A stretch of 64,000 nt of DNA from Sepiola atlantica (GCA_963556195.1 OY744532.1:80697234-80761233), one strand, 5' to 3'. Positions 25,298 to 37,137 are shown, counted from the first letter of the stretch. Translations and numbers: made by a program. Notes: generated by a model not told the origin, from the letters alone.

Positions 25298-25392
25298 GAA
25301 GAGAGAGAGACAGAGAGAGAGAGCGAGAGAAAGAGAGCGAGAGAAAGAGAGCGAGAGAGAAAGAGAAAGAGGGGGAAGGAGAAAGGGAGGGG

Positions 25393-25476
<84 letters not shown>
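25237..25476. repeat. (TA)n-(GA)n-(GATA)n compound microsatellite
   Basis: TA to 25,275, purine-only GA/GAAA mixture to about 25,393, then about twenty GATA units. The purine strand is plus. Ser-Leu-Ile-Tyr frames on the minus strand are artefacts. Confidence 0.97.
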
Positions 25477-25477
<1 letters not shown>

Positions 25478-25489
25478 TGTACATTGCTA

Positions 25490-26210
25490 TGACGAGTTGA
25501 CAGAAAATAATAAGTTTACAGGTTTAATTTAAAAAAGAAAACATAATGACGAATAAACAAATTAACGTGTAACTTATCATTACGTGTTAAGTCAATTGAA
25601 TAATTTCACAAATCTTAGTGTCTTATTCGATTTTTTTCAGATATTCTGTAGGAATTATTGGGAACTATTCTCTTTCTTGAATTCAGTGTGAGCAGGTTTC
25701 TTTAAAACGGTGAACTTACATTGATGCTGTCGCATCTTACCAACAGGGGCCACTTATTCCTGTTTTATTTGTAGGCGTGTGCTGTCTCTCTTTCTTTCTG
25801 TATAAATACATCCGGGAGACACAGATTGATAAAAGAAGCTAAACGAATGTTCTCTACGTAAATATTTTTATCTCGTGTGAGTTATGTTTTTTTGTCTCTG
25901 GTCAGCGAAGTTTATTTTGTGTGTGCATTGTCTCTCCAATTCATTTCCGGTATTAATGTGCAAAGAATGAAGAGAAAGGACTAGAGAAGGAAAACGAATT
26001 TCCCCTAGTTAAATATGATTATATAGTGTCGATGTGTTATTATAATGTGATCAGCGACATTTTTTTGCGGATCTATATCAAAGATGGGACATTCTGGGTT
26101 TTGCCTGGGTTTCTGACAGTGATTATTTCCATATGCACACTTGTCTATATTTTTTGGACATTTGACGTACATATTTTGTCTGTTAGTGTGTGTGTTCGAA
26201 AAGTGTGTTA
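25490..26210. other. Anonymous AT-rich DNA
   Basis: No gene or named repeat seen. Confidence 0.4.
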
Positions 26211-26213
26211 ATT

Positions 26214-26215
<2 letters not shown>

Positions 26216-26280
<65 letters not shown>

Positions 26281-26344
26281 TATATATATATATTCATATA
26301 TATATAAATACATGTATGTATACATACATATATATATATATAAA

Positions 26345-26408
<64 letters not shown>
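26216..26408. repeat. Long interrupted (TA)n tract
   Basis: Nearly 200 bp of TA with scattered AAA, CATG and CATACAT interruptions around 26,275-26,350. Confidence 0.96.
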
Positions 26409-26410
<2 letters not shown>

Positions 26411-26459
26411 AATTTTGTCCTAATCCACTACACATTTCTAACAGTAAACTAGACAATAA

Positions 26460-28200
26460 AATAAACGAGACATATTGGTATACTTAGTTTTTCCGTTAAT
26501 TGATTAAATATGTCAAGCTAACTGTAGCGCATGTATGCCTATTATTCTATGCTGAACGCCTAAACATTTATAATTGCAGAGCACTCATTTCCGGTGTTAA
26601 TTCTACATCTAAGATGATTTACATGTTGTAATTGTGTGTGATCCATACAACTGTACTCAATGGTCGTCTGTTTAAATTTGAGAAAAGTCTATTTATTTGA
26701 TTCCAAATTTTCTTTGCCATTTTTTCAGGTTCCTCGGAACTAAACGCGCTTAAGATTTTTTTCTATTACAATAATTGCTTCATGTTTTATATTAATTTTG
26801 TTTCTCTAGTAAGTCTTACCCATTTATTTAGGTTTTATGTGTATCTGTTACCAGGGTTATCTGGTAGATGTTTCCCATCTTTTTGCTTATTTTGACGTCT
26901 GTAATTCAATTTCTCAGATTTTTATTTTTCACTTCTATCTGTGTTCATGAAGCACACGTTTTTGTTGATCCGAAAAGACTTTATTCAAACGAAATTCGGT
27001 CTTGCTCGTTTTTCTTTATAGTTTTCATTTGCATTCTTTTATTATCTGACGTACCATTTCGTCACGTTTTTCTGCACAGTTAACATTTACTGTTTCCCTC
27101 TGTCTTGCTTATGTCGGCTTTTTCATAGGTTCGTTTTTACTATTTTTTTCGTAACACTGTCAGTACCAATTACGTTTTACTGTTCCAGTTCCCTATCGTA
27201 GCTTATCATGTATTTTTGTATGTGTCTCTTCACCAGTAAGTTTAATATAAACCCAGGTTGACGTATGTTTTCCCACTGTGATCATTGCACATTTTTTCAA
27301 ATGTCACTGTTATCTGTATTATAAATTTTGATGACGCCTTTACCTTTTATATAATCTCGCAGATATATTCTTATGGTTATTTTATTGTATTATCTATGCA
27401 ATTTACCATACTTAACATACATTTTTTCTTTACCTGTTACATACAGTTGTTAGTATCATTATGTAGGTACAGTTGCCTTGCCTGGTTATCCATTTTCTTT
27501 TGTTTTGTCTAGATGTCTGAGTCCATCTTTTATTCTATCTATAAAGGGTTCATAATATGTTTAATGAGGTCCGTATTTCGCTTCATCATGTTTCTCTAAT
27601 ATAATGGGTTTTTTATATGTGTTCTGTTTTTTTTTCTAGCTGTTACGTTTTCTGTTAAATTTCTGTTAGTTTGATGGTTTTTGCTTCCAATCCGCTCATA
27701 TATTTACATTCATAAAGCTTTGTTGGTTAAGATCTATGATGCCCACCACCGTCTTGCCTGTCCTTTATTTCATATGTAGTATTTTACATCGCTCCATTGT
27801 TGATTACATTCGAATTCTTCATCAATAAATCATATTTGTCTCTATGAGAATTGTAGTACCATTTTTGCAGATGGTTACAGATAATCCATGAATAAAGTTG
27901 TTCTTTTCTTATTTCCCATTACATGTCTATAGATTTTATGGCGTCTACTTCTAGAAATCTCATATCTTTGAAGGTATTATATCCACTTAGAACAACTTTC
28001 TGCTTTCGTTATTGCAGTTCTATGTTATCTGCTGTGTTTTGCATTTCTTTGTGCATTCATATTCGGGTACACTTTTTCCATTCTGTATCTCATTTGATTT
28101 GCATTGCTCAAGAGTCTGACTTCATTTGTTATATTCTCTAGTATAAGTTTTTTTTTTGCAAATAGTTTCAGGTTGTTTATATAAATGAGATGCTATTTTC
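26460..28200. other. T-rich strand-asymmetric region, possible eroded retroelement
   Basis: The plus strand is strikingly T-rich and pyrimidine-biased for about 1.7 kb, so the minus strand is A-rich, as is common for old retroelement coding sequence. All minus-strand frames contain many stops and I recognise no motif, so the origin is a guess. Confidence 0.25.
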
Positions 28201-28207
28201 TGTGATG

Positions 28208-28208
<1 letters not shown>

Positions 28209-28261
<53 letters not shown>
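28209..28261. repeat. (TTA)n microsatellite
   Basis: About 17 uninterrupted trinucleotide units. Confidence 0.96.
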
Positions 28262-28398
28262 GCAAATATATGCTCCCTCCTGTCGCATATTTTTGCTAGG
28301 CTGCCGCGTCAGAAATGAACGCTCACCCGTAAACCGATGGAGCCCCAGTCATATTTCTTGGGTGGGTAGACATTGATTTTCTTTGTGTCTAACCAAGA

Positions 28399-28862
28399 AT
28401 GTTTTAGTTAAAAAAAAAAGAAAAAACACATTTCCCCCCAATTTGTTTACCCTCCCCCATGAATACTAATATTTTCAGTTAAAAAAGAAAGAAAAATCCC
28501 CCCCATCAAAATTTTTTTTTACACCCCTCCATGAATACTAATATTTTCAGTTAAAAAAAAAAAATTTACCCCCCACCCAATTTATTTTTTTACCCCATGA
28601 ATACTAATATTTTCAGTTATGAAAAGAAAAACACAAAAAAATTTTTTACACCCCCAACCAAAAAAAACATTTTTTTACCCTTCCCCATTAATAGTAATAT
28701 TTTCAGTTAGAAAAAGAGAACAAAATGCCCCCCCCCCCAAATGAGATTGTTACCCTTCACCTTGAATAGTTATATTTTTAGTTAGAAAAAGTAAAATAAC
28801 ATTTTCCCCCCTCCCTAAAATGTTGTTTTACCCTCCCCCATTCATAGTAACAATATTTTTTA
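28399..28862. repeat. C/A-rich minisatellite, ~80-bp unit
   Basis: Five to six degenerate units, each with ATGAATACTAATATTTTCAG, then an A-rich run with AAAGAAAAA, a poly-C run of 6-11, and a T-run followed by ACCCTCCCC. Unit length varies because the homopolymers vary. Confidence 0.88.
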
Positions 28863-28939
28863 TTAATTAGGAGGCACCTCGGTCATATCAAATAACTCAT
28901 GTTTAAATATGTTATTGAAGGCGCCTACGTCATATCAAA

Positions 28940-29290
28940 TAACCAGTTTTTTCAAAATGGTTACCCATTTAGTAATGGCCGAGATATTTGTTGCTTAACT
29001 TCAATTTACAATAAAACACCTAATCTTATCAACGTAATGAAAATAAAGAATGAACACTGTGAAAAAATCCTCTCACGATGATGTCACTTCCGGAATTAAC
29101 TGGAAGGATGAGTCAGCAATTTAGTTTTCAAAAAGGGTCACCTATTTACTAATAGCTGGGATATGCCTTGTTTAATTTTAATTTACAGCAAAATACCTTA
29201 TCTTGACAATATAATTAAAATGAAGAAGTATAATGTGAAAAGAAATCCTCTCAAAATGACGCCACTTTCGAAAGGATGACTTTGCAATTT
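28940..29290. repeat. Tandem duplication, ~186-bp unit
   Basis: Units about 28,946-29,125 and 29,126-29,290 share, in order: TTTTCAAAA, TTACTAAT/TTAGTAAT, a GCC/GCT-GAGATAT-like motif, AATTTACARYAAAA, GTGAAAA then ATCCTCTCA, GACGCCAC/GATGTCAC and GGAAGGATGA/GAAAGGATGA. Divergence is roughly a fifth by eye. CACTTCCGG and the ends suggest an old transposon; not proved. Confidence 0.75.
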
Positions 29291-29299
29291 TATCAGTAC

Positions 29300-31725
29300 T
29301 AACCATTGAAATTATAGTTTAGAAAACACGCCGGTTATGAAAAAAATGGCTTTAATTAATTGTATGAATCATTTTTATTAATATCACCTTATCGGAAATT
29401 ATTGTAAATACATATGTAAATTTGATAATAGCAGTTATGAGTGTATATTTTTAAATATGAATTTAATTGAAGGTTAAAAGGAATTACTTATGTAAATGAC
29501 AAAACCCGTCTAGTGTCTGAAGGCTTTTTAATAACAGTATATAAGGAATTTGAAAAATTATTACTTTAAGTAAGATTCTTGACACGTTTTCCTTTCTAAT
29601 CGCAGCCTCGTCTTGAAATTTCGTTCTTCTTTGTTTGTTATATGTTATCTAACTTATGTTATTTAATGTTATCTTATCTAAATTTATTTATTAATAGTTT
29701 CCTAATTCTAAAGGTATACAAATATTATGAACGCTGGCGGACTTAGTAAATAGTCATACTGAAGTTTCGGCTTCAGACAGACAGACAGATACATAAACTC
29801 TATTATTAATAGATTATTATTATTATTATTATTGGGATCATTATTATAAACTATTATTTAATAGTAAGGAGCATTGTTGTATTCTCAATATAACATTTAC
29901 AAACCTGACAACAACTAACGAACTTCATCAATTCTGTGAACACACATTATACATAAAGGATTAGTTTCCACTTATTACTACGTAATAGTCAGTATATAAC
30001 ACTTTCCAATACGGCCAGATAGTACAATAAGAAGGCTAGTGACAGGATATGGGTTGTATCAGGTAAGATAGACAAGTCAAGCTTTACTGTGAATGCGAGC
30101 TCCTCAAAGTCACTACAGTTTTTAACGCTTTGAATAGTTTATGTGCTCTGAGGAAAGCTGATAGATCGAAAACTCGACTTGTCAACATACGCCAAAAAAT
30201 CATATATACAGGATGCGATTCATATGTATTCGCTATATTACTGTCTAGATAAAATAACACAGAAGTTCCATTCTTTTTATGTTTGATCATCACTCTGTCA
30301 ATTACACTCGATAAACTGAACTTATATGACAGCCTCCAGTCGGCTCGTTAGGACCGTCGTCACTGTTCCTGTGTGGGTCCCCAAAAGCTCTGCTGACCTT
30401 GGTTTTTACATTGTCCTTCGTGCTTACAACTAGATTTTTTTTCCTATCGTTCCACCGCGCCTCATACGATCAAGTCCATTATGCGTTTATTGTTTCCTGT
30501 CTGCTCAAACTCGTATCTTGCATCTTTTACATTTATTATTATCGTTTTTCTCAGGACAAATAAGTGTGACTTCTCCTTATTCGTCTTTCACGCGGGTATT
30601 TCAGGGAAAACCTCGCGTCTCTTCTACTAGTATATAGAGTCAGCATTGCCTATATAATAAGTAATTAGTCTGCAAAAACATGTTGACTTTTATTTACTGT
30701 TGTTATGACGATAATACTAACAAAAAAAGTGCAAAATATGTATATATGTAACATTAAGAACATTTATGTAAAATACTTTGTGGGCCACAAACAGTACCCT
30801 TAATAGTCAACTTTGATTCTATTAGAAAATTCATTAACTGCATATACGATATAAGCTATATTATTGCATAGGTAAAAATTATGAGTCTCTATATTTCTAT
30901 GTTATTATTATCAGTAGTAGCAGTCGTAGTAGTAGTAGTTGTAGTAGCACATAGGAATAGTATTATTCTTTATCATTCTATATAAAAGAAGGAGTCATGT
31001 TGCCATATATTTCATGTGTCGTTTACATACACACTTATAGACACTGTTGTCTAACTCTGCTCCTCTTTAATTTCCTCTCTAAATAATCAGCGATAATTAA
31101 GAAATAGTAAAACGTGGTCGAATCGGAATAATGTGAGAAGAGTGAAAAAAAACAAGAAATAGAAAACTAACAGATATATTGTTGACTTGTTCATATCATT
31201 ATTAATTGCCTATAATGAGAACAACACAAGTATACTTTATAAAAAAACTCAATCCCAGAACTGCGTTATATTTTTAAATGCATGTTGTATCATTATGTAT
31301 ATAGAAGGAAAATATGGAAAATAGCGTAGGCAAACACACATTTAGTATCAAAATAAATATGTTAGTGTGTGAATGAGGAAGTTTTGAGGCGTTAAATGCA
31401 ATAAGGAGAAATTATAAAAAAAGAGCATAACACGCAGAGACCGCGGGAAACTGAACACATAATCATGGCTGAAAATATCGATATTTCGTCTCAATATTTT
31501 TTAAGGATCTTTCAAGAGAAGAAAGCATATATAACTGTATAAGCTGTTTATAAAGCTATTTCTAGTAATTAACTTAGCAGTTTTCCTTCCAGTAACATGC
31601 TATATCAAATACAAACTCTTATTGGTAAGACAAAATTCAATAAACAATGAATAACACGCAGTTTTTTTCAAGATATCTCAAATTTCCGCGAAATAATCTT
31701 TTAAATTGTCTACAACCTTTATAGA
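29300..31725. other. Anonymous AT-rich DNA
   Basis: No gene found. At 30,140-30,195 (plus strand) a CTGAGGA, then GAAA, then GTC order flanked by TATGT and ACATA resembles a ruined hammerhead, but its stem II does not form. A short TTA run lies near 29,813-29,833. Confidence 0.35.
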
Positions 31726-31728
31726 CAC

Positions 31729-31731
<3 letters not shown>

Positions 31732-31795
<64 letters not shown>
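31732..31795. repeat. (TA)n microsatellite
   Basis: Uninterrupted TA dinucleotides. Confidence 0.97.
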
Positions 31796-31797
<2 letters not shown>

Positions 31798-31799
31798 CA

Positions 31800-32870
31800 A
31801 TTACTTCTATTAGAGCATCGCCCAATATTATTAGTGCTGTCCAACGTGTTCGCTTTTTGTTTGTAACTTAATAAGACTTTTACGTATACATTGATTAAAA
31901 CTTATTTTGCAAACACGAATGAATAAGCTTACATGACATTTACATTTTAAATAGGTTAATTATTAAATCTGGTAAATAAATTAAGGTTTAAATAATCAAA
32001 TATTATATTTCGCTTCAAGTTGTATTCACATGTTATAACTTTTATGCAAGTAAATCAATATTGAAATGCCCGTAATTCTGATATGACCCAGGAAGAAGAT
32101 ATGCAGCTGTTGGAGTAAATAGCGATAGTATGGTATTTAAATGAAGAAAAGCCGTCAACTCGAAGTAATCGATATTGTTGAATTTGTTTGAAAAAACGTT
32201 ATAATCTGGGTGTCAATTTAAGAAGAGCCTTTTCTTCAAAGTTATATAATTGATTTAACTTTTGTATTAGGGCATACAATAAAACACCAATTATCTTATA
32301 TTTGATTATTGCCTTGTTTTTTCTACTTGGAGCATCGTAGTTTATTACAAATTTTAATGTATTTATTTCTTAGGACTTACGAATAATTATTTATTTAGAA
32401 CATAAAACATCGTCTATGAGTAAATTGCCACAAAGGAAGCATTTTTTTATATTTCATTAAATGTTTGGTCTCAATACGTATCGCAAGTTTACCACTAATA
32501 ACAATATATATATATATATATACTAGTAAACCCTGTGGGCCGGCGTGGACCTAAAGAGATATCAATTAAAAGTTTTAAAATGTAAGTATTATAGTAGCAA
32601 TTCGTAAAAAAGAAGGTAGAAAGAACCCTGTCAGTTATGTAATTCATTAAAATGAGATGTATACATGTTTTGAATAATTGAATATATGTTTCGATGCTTT
32701 GGATAACCGCTTCTTCGTACATTTGTTAGTAGGGCGTTATTCGTTAAAATAAAACCAATGTGCACCCCAAAAGTAAATTTGATTCAAAAATATGCGTAAA
32801 TCTTTACAATGCCAGTAAAAATAAATCCTTCCATACTGACGTAATTTTTATTTTGTACAGTAGTGCCACT
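31800..32870. other. Anonymous AT-rich DNA
   Basis: Contains only a short TA run at 32,504-32,521; otherwise nothing recognisable. Confidence 0.4.
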
Positions 32871-32872
32871 TT

Positions 32873-32920
<48 letters not shown>

Positions 32921-32926
32921 CATCTC

Positions 32927-32993
<67 letters not shown>

Positions 32994-32999
32994 GTATAT
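32873..32999. repeat. Interrupted (TA)n tract
   Basis: TA dinucleotides with GTA, CATCTC and similar interruptions. Confidence 0.95.
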
Positions 33000-33080
33000 G
33001 AAATAGTCGTTGTTTTATAATCTGATGTATTCTCTTGGAAATCTTTCAATGATCGTTTTTAGCATTCGAAATCTTCATAC

Positions 33081-33147
33081 ATATATATATAGATATATGT
33101 ATATATATATAAATATGTGTATATATACATATATATATATGTATATA

Positions 33148-33187
<40 letters not shown>

Positions 33188-33189
33188 TA
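33081..33189. repeat. Interrupted (TA)n tract
   Basis: TA dinucleotides with TATG and AAATA interruptions. Confidence 0.94.
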
Positions 33190-33790
33190 CGAAGCTAATT
33201 AGGTGTAGTAATACACATTTGCATAAATATTAGGAATGTTAACAAACCAATTTACGTATACATGATATCAACCATCTCAAGGAAATATATGTATTAAAGT
33301 TAAACATTTCAGAAAAAGTTGGATTTTAGCCAGGAACAATACAAAACGTGTGTCAGATGCCAAATAAAACCCAACACACGTTCTTTGCACAAAGCACCAA
33401 ATTAGATGTTTCTAGCATTTCTTTCTGCTTTTTTGCTTTATTCTTTTAAACAAGTCAAGCGTAGCTATTTCTTAAGTCTCCCTTGGTTGGGGTAAACTTC
33501 TGGCTATGAAAACAATACCATTAAATCTGATGTCTCGTATGACTATGTAAATATATTCATGAATTCAAGCGATTAAAATTGTACGTACAACTTCAGGTAG
33601 TTTAAACAACAACGTCTTCTACATTTTATTTGTCTGCTTGTTGTGTTGTTTGCACTGTTGCTAAACTTCTTTTTGCTGTGATTGTTAAATGGCATTAATC
33701 TAACCCCAACCCAGTTTTTATATGTGAAGTTATCTAACATATAACTTCTATGTAACAGTGCGTAGGTAATTACTGAATGACAAACGGGCA
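33190..33790. other. Anonymous AT-rich DNA
   Basis: Nothing recognisable before the LINE fragment. Confidence 0.35.
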
Positions 33791-33795
33791 ATGAC

Positions 33796-34520
33796 AGTCA
33801 ACCGATTATCATTGCAAATAACACTCTACAGGAGAGTTCATCATTTAAACTGCTCGACCTATCTTTCACAGATAACATGAATTGTAATAAATACACTGAA
33901 GACATTGCCAGGCTGCTGCAATGAAGGTGGGCTCCCTTTACCTTGCTAGTAAAGTTATCACACCTGACACTATCCTGTATCTCTACAAAGCCACCATCCG
34001 CCCATGCATGACGTATTGTTGCCAAATCTGGGCTGGGGGATCATCCACTAGCCACTTCCCCTAACACAACGTCCAAAAAAGGGTCCCTCACTGTCAACCA
34101 AGCCCCAGCCCCTGTCCCATCGCCGCGATGCTGCTTCCTTGTGCCTGTTTTACAAGTACTTCAATGGGTTGTGCTCTGATAAACTTGCTGCTCTAGTGCC
34201 CCCACGATGTAAATTCACTAGACTAACCCGACAATCTGCCAACTCACAACCAATCACTGTGAAGGTACCCAGATTCCGAAAAGCTTTCGACTCCAAAAGC
34301 TTCTTTACTCGTGCTGCTTGACTCTGGAACTTCCTCCCTGCTCTTTGTTTTCCTGACGGTACTGACATGCAAAAATGTAAAACTAATATAAACAGACATC
34401 TCGCGGCACAGCTCCAAATGTAGGTTGACCCCCTTACAAAAAACTTTCATCCTTCTCTCAGTTGCCCCTTACGTTTACTGTGGCGATCTGCCTTGTTTGG
34501 GGTGAACTATGTTAAAAAAG
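33796..34520 (+). pseudogene. 5'-truncated LINE ORF2 3' end (Jockey/CR1 group)
   Basis: C-terminal part of a non-LTR reverse transcriptase reading frame, broken by stops and frameshifts. Readable pieces in order: FKLLDLSFTDNMN, EDIAR, ISTKPPSAHA (eroded LYKATIRPCM), CLFYKYFNGLCS, LAALVPPRCKFTRLTRQS, SFFTRAA, LWNFLPALCFPDG and NINRHLAAQL. This order is typical of the post-polymerase region of Jockey/CR1-like LINEs. The 3' end reads GTGAACTATGTTAAAAAA. It is closely related to 53,150-54,180. Confidence 0.88.
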
Positions 34521-34786
34521 AAGGTCAGTGTTAAAATAGGTGTGTGTGTGTCAGTGTTATAGTAAATTTAGCCGGGCGATTTCCGCAGTCAAAAAACGAA
34601 TAATGTTATTTGACATTAATGATAGAATCAAGGTAAACTAGTCAGACAGAATTTGTATTTTTACAAAATATTGTTGGATTGCAGAAAAGTTAGTTCATTT
34701 TATTAACGATTACATCAGTAACAAATTTGGAACAGCTTTATATATGTATAAATATTTAAATAGATATATATACATATATATATCAA

Positions 34787-34912
34787 GCTAAATATTAGAT
34801 AAAAAGTCAAGATGAAGAAAAAATGTTTTTATTTTTTATTTTGATTTTAATGAAAAATATCTGTATCTAACACATGTTTTTATGAAGGCATTTTGCCTCT
34901 TTCTTTATGTTT
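34787..34912. repeat. Local direct duplication, copy 1
   Basis: AAATATTAGATAAA, GTCAAGATGAAGAAAAAA, ATATCTGTATCTA and GGCATTTTGCCTCTTTC recur in the same order at 35,090-35,217, 303 bp downstream. A TA-rich run precedes copy 1. Confidence 0.85.
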
Positions 34913-35089
34913 AACATTCTTAAGAGGCTTAAAAATAGACTTTCCCAAATGTATACCTACCAGCGACCATGCCCGATTTAAGTTCAATTTAAAAGAGATG
35001 TTTGCACCGTTAGTCCACATAACATCGGACGCTACTTCTAGAAGACCAGGATTAATTATTACTGCCAGGGCTTGTTATAACAAGTGAAA

Positions 35090-35213
35090 TATTAGATAAA
35101 CATGTCAAGATGAAGAAAAAAATATTGTTTTTATTTTTTATTTTTATTCTAATAAAAAATATCTGCATCTATTACATGTTTTTTATGAAAGCATTTTGCT
35201 TCTTTCTTTATTG

Positions 35214-35217
<4 letters not shown>
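35090..35217. repeat. Local direct duplication, copy 2
   Basis: Partner of 34,787-34,912, roughly nine-tenths identical by eye. It runs straight into the TA tract at 35,215. The two copies flank about 175 bp of unique sequence, an LTR-like arrangement, but no primer-binding site or polypurine tract is seen. Confidence 0.85.
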
Positions 35218-35271
<54 letters not shown>

Positions 35272-35315
35272 GTATATATATATATATATTTATATATATA
35301 TAGATAGATAGATAT
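35215..35315. repeat. (TA)n tract
   Basis: TA dinucleotides with a GGTA interruption and a GATA end. Confidence 0.96.
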
Positions 35316-35464
35316 ATTGTGTATTTTTATGTAATGGTTTTATTTGTGATGTCAGCGTTCGTTGTTTTTTGCTTACAACTATTTCTATTGTTTCACTTTC
35401 TAGGTGATTAAGATGCAGAATATTGCATTATCAGTCACCTATTATTTTATAGGACGTATTTTTC

Positions 35465-35465
<1 letters not shown>

Positions 35466-35536
<71 letters not shown>
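35466..35536. repeat. (TA)n microsatellite
   Basis: TA dinucleotides abutting the MITE at 35,537. Confidence 0.96.
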
Positions 35537-35538
<2 letters not shown>

Positions 35539-35669
35539 GTAGTTTTCCGAATATGGGCCATTTTAAAATATTTTCGTGGACCGAGAGTGACATTTTAAAA
35601 ACTACTGTTATTCTCGGTCCACGGACATATTTTAAAATTTTTAAATTCCCCTAATTCTGAAGACTACAT
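35537..35669. mobile_element. 133-bp foldback MITE-like element
   Basis: Terminal inverted repeats of about 58 bp. The outer ends are ATGTAGT and ACTACAT, and the inner arms CGTGGACCGAGA and TCTCGGTCCACG are perfect. ATTTTAAAATAT is also shared. The loop is about 27 bp. No coding capacity. It lies directly beside a TA tract, so a TA target duplication cannot be distinguished. Confidence 0.8.
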
Positions 35670-36079
35670 CTAAATAAGTGCGTTCCATCTACGATTAAAC
35701 TAAACATCTTTCTATTGAACTTACTTCATTTTTGAACATTTTCAACGCTGCCTTCATGAAACCCCTTTATTTCCATCTTGAAATCTGTTTTCACCAGACC
35801 CCTTATCTACGGACATTCACCAACTGGACAGACTCCATATTTGTTTTACACGAACGCTCTTATTTTCCATTACTTTATATTTTTTTTCAAATTTAGAATT
35901 TTGGCCTTTCCACTGACAACTTATCCATCGATGTAATGTCTCTGATGATAATATTTTAATCTTTAAAAATCCTTGGCTTAAGGAAAGAAAAATAAGCTTG
36001 TTTTTAACGAGCACACTTAGCATTTGACAATCGAACTTTAAATAGATTTGTCATCGTACATATTTATCTTTCTTCTTTC

Positions 36080-36131
36080 ATCTATCTCTCTATCTATCTA
36101 TTTATCTATCTTACTATCTCTCTCTCTCTCC

Positions 36132-36197
<66 letters not shown>
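36080..36197. repeat. (TCTA)n-(TC)n-(TA)n-(TG)n microsatellite
   Basis: Compound pyrimidine repeat passing into TA and a short TG run. Confidence 0.95.
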
Positions 36198-36213
36198 ATC
36201 TTGGCAGCATCTT

Positions 36214-36430
36214 TTATTTTATACAAGTATCATTAAAAATAACGGACATCTTGTGTCTGGTTATTTTTTCTAAGATCCTTTCCGTTTTTCTGATTAGGTT
36301 CTTAGTTTCTGACGGAAACTGGCTGATAAAATTGCCATAGCTTCCCAAAACGCTTTCGGACCCTTCCAGGTCCATCGTCAGTGGAGCAATGTTAACCAGG
36401 CATAGACCTAGGAGTGAATATGTATTCAAA
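36214..36430 (-). mobile_element. Penelope-like element 5' end, inverted copy (left arm)
   Basis: Reverse complement of 36,487-36,690 with a few differences. On the minus strand it holds a hammerhead ribozyme followed by an open frame reading MDLEGSESVLGSYGN, FPSETKNLIRKTERILEKIT and SVIFNDTC. Hammerheads at the start of an element, ahead of or overlapping an ORF, are a known feature of Penelope-like elements. Assignment is by that motif; no reverse transcriptase or GIY-YIG domain is present here. Confidence 0.6.
36328..36393 (-). ncRNA. Hammerhead ribozyme, type I (minus strand)
   Basis: Core CTGACGA is the complement of 36,375-36,381 and GAAA of 36,354-36,357. Stem II is GGACC/GGTCC. Stem III is GC/GC plus the A15.1-U16.1 pair. 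The predicted cleavage site is after UA (complement of 36,338-36,339). Stem I pairs CCA/TGG and, past a CT bulge, AACATTG with CAATTTT, with one mismatch relative to the right-arm copy. Confidence 0.75.
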
Positions 36431-36486
36431 TGCCTATAAATATAAATTTAAATTAAACACAGTCCTTTATTTTCCCGCCTAAATAG

Positions 36487-36687
36487 AATATATATTCACT
36501 CCTAGGTCTATGCCTGGTTAACATTGCTCCACTGACGATGGACCTGGAAGGGTCCGAAAGCGCTTTGGGAAGCTATGGCAATGTTATCAGCCAGTTTCCG
36601 TCCGAAACTAAGAACCTAATCAGAAAAACGGACAGGATCTTAGAAAAAATAACCAGACACAAGATTTCCGTAATTTTTAATGATACT

Positions 36688-36692
<5 letters not shown>
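36487..36692 (+). mobile_element. Penelope-like element 5' end (right arm)
   Basis: Head-to-head partner of 36,214-36,430 across a ~56-bp spacer. The open frame from 36,538 reads MDLEGSESALGSYGN, FPSETKNLIRKTDRILEKIT, SVIFNDTC and then enters a TA tract, where the element is truncated. The start codon lies inside the ribozyme (CTGACGATGG). Confidence 0.6.
36520..36585 (+). ncRNA. Hammerhead ribozyme, type I
   Basis: All elements of the consensus are present. Stem I distal arm AACATTG (36,520-36,526) pairs perfectly with CAATGTT (36,579-36,585); after a CT bulge, CCA (36,529-36,531) pairs with TGG (36,576-36,578). Core CTGACGA is 36,532-36,538. Stem II GGACC (36,540-36,544) pairs with GGTCC (36,551-36,555). 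GAAA is 36,556-36,559. Stem III is GC/GC (36,560-61/36,572-73). T36,574-A36,575 is the cleavage site. Self-cleavage is inferred, not shown. Confidence 0.85.
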
Positions 36693-36740
<48 letters not shown>

Positions 36741-36756
36741 ATATATATATATATAT
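36693..36756. repeat. (TA)n microsatellite
   Basis: TA dinucleotides following the truncated Penelope-like copy. Confidence 0.95.
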
Positions 36757-36799
36757 GATATTTTATATTAGATAAGATAATATCCTAGCACTAGATTGC

Positions 36800-37110
36800 C
36801 GAAAGGTAATGCATATATTTTATTCATATATATAATCTTAATTTCAGCGTACGTTATTCGGGTATCGCTCGAGACAAATATTATAGAAGTGTTTATTATG
36901 TACTTTTACAAGTTCTACTCTGACTTTCTTTTCCGTTTATATCAACATCATTAATGTAGTTACACATTTCGAGTCGCTTCAGCTTATAATTAAATAATAA
37001 TTAGCAATATATATTTATATTATCTAAGTTTATAAACCAAAGTTATGATGGAATATATAATGGTCGTTTAGCGAAAACCTAGTTAAGTTCGATTAAATGA
37101 GTGTGTAATA
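36800..37110. other. Anonymous AT-rich DNA
   Basis: Nothing recognisable. Confidence 0.35.
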
Positions 37111-37115
37111 AATAC

Positions 37116-37137
37116 ATTACACACACACATACACTTA

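Noticed and set aside
25236..25484. Ser/Leu/Ile/Tyr-rich or Arg/Glu-rich protein frames
   Set aside because: Translations of GATA and GA microsatellites.
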